Assembly (NCBI GenBank): GCA_028276105.1
Contig: JAPYWZ010000046.1
Location: 1-5,666 of the forward strand
Length of the DNA stretch: 5,666 bases
Reading direction: 5' to 3'
Origin: Microgenomates group bacterium
Lineage (GTDB): Bacteria; Patescibacteriota; Microgenomatia; UBA1406; GWC2-37-13
Shown here: positions 4,700 to 5,666 of the stretch, in pieces
How the letters are laid out: every line of letters begins with the position of its first letter
Numbering within the stretch: position 1 is the stretch's first letter
The notes under the pieces: model-generated
The model's database searches: none
The model's input: the letters and a program-made list of their open reading frames with translations, nothing else
What the model was told of the DNA's origin: nothing
Position numbers and translations under genes: made by a program

Positions 4700-4728
4700 T
4701 TGACTCTCATAATACTTTTTACTAAAAT
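4700..4728 (+). promoter_or_regulatory. Promoter of the DUF2283 pair, giving a leaderless mRNA
   Basis: TTGACT (4700-4705) is separated by 17 bases from TAAAAT (4723-4728); each box differs from consensus in one position. The usual start distance puts +1 near 4735, one or two bases before the ATG at 4737. No ribosome-binding site is present, which agrees with a leaderless transcript. Confidence 0.7.
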
Positions 4729-4736
4729 AAAATAAT

Positions 4737-4976
4737 ATGAAAAAATCTAAAATCTACTATGACAGGGAAAATGATGCTTTATATCTAAATTTAAGAGAGG
4801 GAAAAGAGGCTTATTTTGAGGAAATTGAACCAAATGTGATTATTGAGTATAACGAAAAAAATCAACCTTTAGCGGTTGAGATTTTAAATGCTTCTTTGCT
4901 ATTCAAAAAAATTTCTCCTTTTAATATTTCTATGGTTTATGATAAAAATCGAGTATACAAACCATCTTCTAAATAG
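4737..4976 (+). CDS. DUF2283 family small protein
   Basis: A 79-residue protein of the DUF2283 family, whose function is unknown. The family pattern is clear: IYYDRENDALYLNL (6-19) is the opening block, VIIEYNEKNQPLAVEIL (34-50) the second strand pair, and NAS (51-53) the conserved end of the usual EILDAS motif, with N replacing D. A tail of about 26 residues follows. No signal peptide or membrane segment is seen, so it is probably cytoplasmic. The start lies directly behind a good promoter with no leader. Its 3' end overlaps the next small gene by 38 bases in another frame, so they form one operon. DUF2283 genes are often found beside small toxin-like genes; an antitoxin-like role is only inferred from that context. 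Confidence 0.88.
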   Translation: MKKSKIYYDRENDALYLNLREGKEAYFEEIEPNVIIEYNEKNQPLAVEILNASLLFKKISPFNISMVYDKNRVYKPSSK

Positions 4977-5199
4977 AATCAAATTAAGAAAAATTTCGAA
5001 GAAAATCATCAATAAAATTTTGAAATCTCCCAATTTTTTACTTTTTGATACTTTAAATCAAACAAAAATCGCTATCAAACAAGTAAATAATATCAACTAT
5101 ATGGTTGCTTATGTTAAGGATAATAAAAAACTTAAAGTAATTACAATTCACCCAATAAAAAAATCCCAGATAGAAAATAGACTAAAAAGAAAAAGGTAG
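4939..5199 (+). CDS. DUF4258-like small basic protein, putative toxin-like partner
   Basis: An 86-residue, strongly basic protein. Its outline matches DUF4258 proteins: IEYTNHLLNRIKLRKIS (4-20), resembling the usual T-x-H-x3-R-x3-R-x-I-S, then a helix to KSPN (29-32), and beta strands KIAIKQV (43-49), YMVAYVKD (54-61) and KVITIHPI (66-73). It ends in a lysine/arginine tail. The start at 4939 is chosen because the family homology begins there; the frame extends back to 4888, but those extra 17 residues only mirror the DUF2283 reading frame. No Shine-Dalgarno sequence is visible, so translation is probably coupled to the overlapping upstream gene. DUF4258 proteins resemble small RelE/ParE-type toxins in size and layout, but the function here is unproven. 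Confidence 0.72.
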   Translation: MIKIEYTNHLLNRIKLRKISKKIINKILKSPNFLLFDTLNQTKIAIKQVNNINYMVAYVKDNKKLKVITIHPIKKSQIENRLKRKR

Positions 5200-5217
5200 A
5201 TTAAAATATCTTAACCC

Positions 5218-5231
5218 GTTAACACGTTAAC
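5218..5231. promoter_or_regulatory. GTTAAC dyad, possible protein-binding site
   Basis: Two copies of the palindrome GTTAAC are separated by AC, forming a near-symmetric 14-bp site in the gap before the glycosyltransferase. It lies too far upstream to be a promoter element. No known regulator can be named. Confidence 0.35.
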
Positions 5232-5248
5232 TAAATAACTGATTCAAC

Positions 5249-5270
5249 TATCTTTACACAACGTTTACAC
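5249..5270 (+). repeat. 11-bp tandem pair (GTTTACAC type), copy 2
   Basis: TATCTTTACAC is followed by AACGTTTACAC. It shares 16 identical bases (5258-5273) with the pair at 2847-2862. Directly upstream, AACTGATTCAAC (5237-5248) also recurs at 3060-3071, inside the abiEii 3' end. Confidence 0.7.
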
Positions 5271-5274
5271 AATT

Positions 5275-5303
5275 TTTAAACGTTCCACGTTATACGTTAT
5301 AAT
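5275..5303 (+). promoter_or_regulatory. Promoter of the glycosyltransferase gene, giving a leaderless mRNA
   Basis: TTTAAA (5275-5280, four of six matches to TTGACA) is 17 bases from a perfect TATAAT (5298-5303). The expected transcription start falls on or next to the ATG at 5310. Four of the six -10 bases are supplied by the end of the 20-bp repeat. Confidence 0.6.
5282..5301 (+). repeat. 20-bp interspersed repeat, copy 2
   Basis: Identical to 2392-2411 and again ahead of a plus-strand unit. Here the repeat runs into ATATTTTT and thereby forms the -10 box of the glycosyltransferase gene. Confidence 0.85.
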
Positions 5304-5309
5304 ATTTTT

Positions 5310-5666
5310 ATGCTCTCCGCCATCATTCCAACAATGACTAACGACCAAGGCCTTTTTAAAGTTATTTCTCAATTAAAAAAAATAAAAGACATTGAGATTC
5401 TAATCGTTGATAATAAACCAAATGAGGAAAAAAGAGAAAAACTTAAAAATTTTACCTACCTTCCCCAACAAAAAAACTTAGGTTTTGCCAAAGCTGTCAA
5501 TTTAGCTTCCAAAAAAGCAAAAGGGGAGTGGCTTCTTATTTTAAATGACGATATAGAACAAGTGACTGAAAATCTGATAAATAAAATGCTAAACTTTGCT
5601 AAAAAAAATCATTTCGATGCAGTCTGCCCAGTCTTAAAAAAGAAAACCGGTGAAGTAGAGAACTAC
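5310..5666 (+). CDS. Family 2 glycosyltransferase, N-terminal 119 residues (3' end outside window)
   Basis: Nucleotide-sugar-dependent glycosyltransferase of the GT-A fold (family 2, rhamnosyltransferase-like), likely acting at the inner face of the membrane in surface-glycan assembly. Visible landmarks are the first beta strand LSAIIPTM (2-9), ILIVDNKP (30-37) with the nucleotide-binding D34, QKNLGFAKAVNLASKKAKGEW (54-74), which is the usual NxGfaxaxNxGxxxAxGe block, and LLILNDDIE (75-83) with the metal-binding DxD-type motif N79-D80-D81. The reading frame runs unbroken to the window edge. The ATG has no Shine-Dalgarno sequence, and a TATAAT ends six bases upstream. Donor and acceptor sugars cannot be told. 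It may supply glycan for the ABC exporter encoded earlier in the window, but the two are separated and on opposite strands. Confidence 0.93.
   Translation, partial: MLSAIIPTMTNDQGLFKVISQLKKIKDIEILIVDNKPNEEKREKLKNFTYLPQQKNLGFAKAVNLASKKAKGEWLLILNDDIEQVTENLINKMLNFAKKNHFDAVCPVLKKKTGEVENY

Noticed and set aside
4888..4938. Upstream extension of the DUF4258-like gene
   Set aside because: The added residues (MLLCYSKKFLLLIFLWF) only mirror the DUF2283 gene in another frame; family similarity starts at 4939.

Overview
The window is low-GC DNA (roughly one third G+C or less by eye) with compact genes, many repeat-rich intergenic gaps and few Shine-Dalgarno sequences. UGA acts as a stop (both abiE genes end in TGA), so the UGA-to-glycine code of some candidate phyla does not apply. 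The lysine-rich small proteins, the NFKHG form of pyruvate kinase, the polysaccharide ABC exporter and the short tandem-repeat intergenic filler together suggest a Candidate Phyla Radiation (Patescibacteria) genome, perhaps Microgenomates-like. That placement is inference and no marker gene here proves it.

Layout. 1-762 (minus): the N-terminal 254 residues of pyruvate kinase, cut by the window edge. 817-1572 and 1612-2367 (minus): permease and ATPase of a Wzm/Wzt (TagGH-type) polysaccharide exporter, transcribed ATPase first. 2448-2519 and 2528-2602 (plus): tRNA-Thr(UGU) and tRNA-Arg(UCU), divergent from the exporter. 2603-3041: a gene-free tail-to-tail gap made almost wholly of short tandem repeats and inverted repeats. 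3042-4518 (minus): an AbiEii/AbiEi toxin-antitoxin pair, with a consensus promoter and an operator-like inverted repeat in front and ~67-bp direct repeats on both sides. 4737-5199 (plus): two overlapping small genes, DUF2283 and a DUF4258-like protein, possibly a second toxin-antitoxin-like pair. 5310-5666 (plus): the start of a family 2 glycosyltransferase, cut by the window edge.

How it fits together. The glycosyltransferase and the ABC exporter both belong to surface-polysaccharide synthesis and export. The abiE pair and the DUF2283 pair lie between them as an accessory island whose borders carry repeated DNA. Three genes (exporter ATPase, DUF2283 protein, glycosyltransferase) have a -10 box only 6-8 nt before their start codon and no clear ribosome-binding site, which points to leaderless mRNAs. 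The most testable observations are the candidate AbiEi operator, the direct repeats bracketing abiE, the leaderless starts, the altered potassium site of pyruvate kinase, and the 12-copy heptamer array growing out of the tRNA-Arg CCA end.
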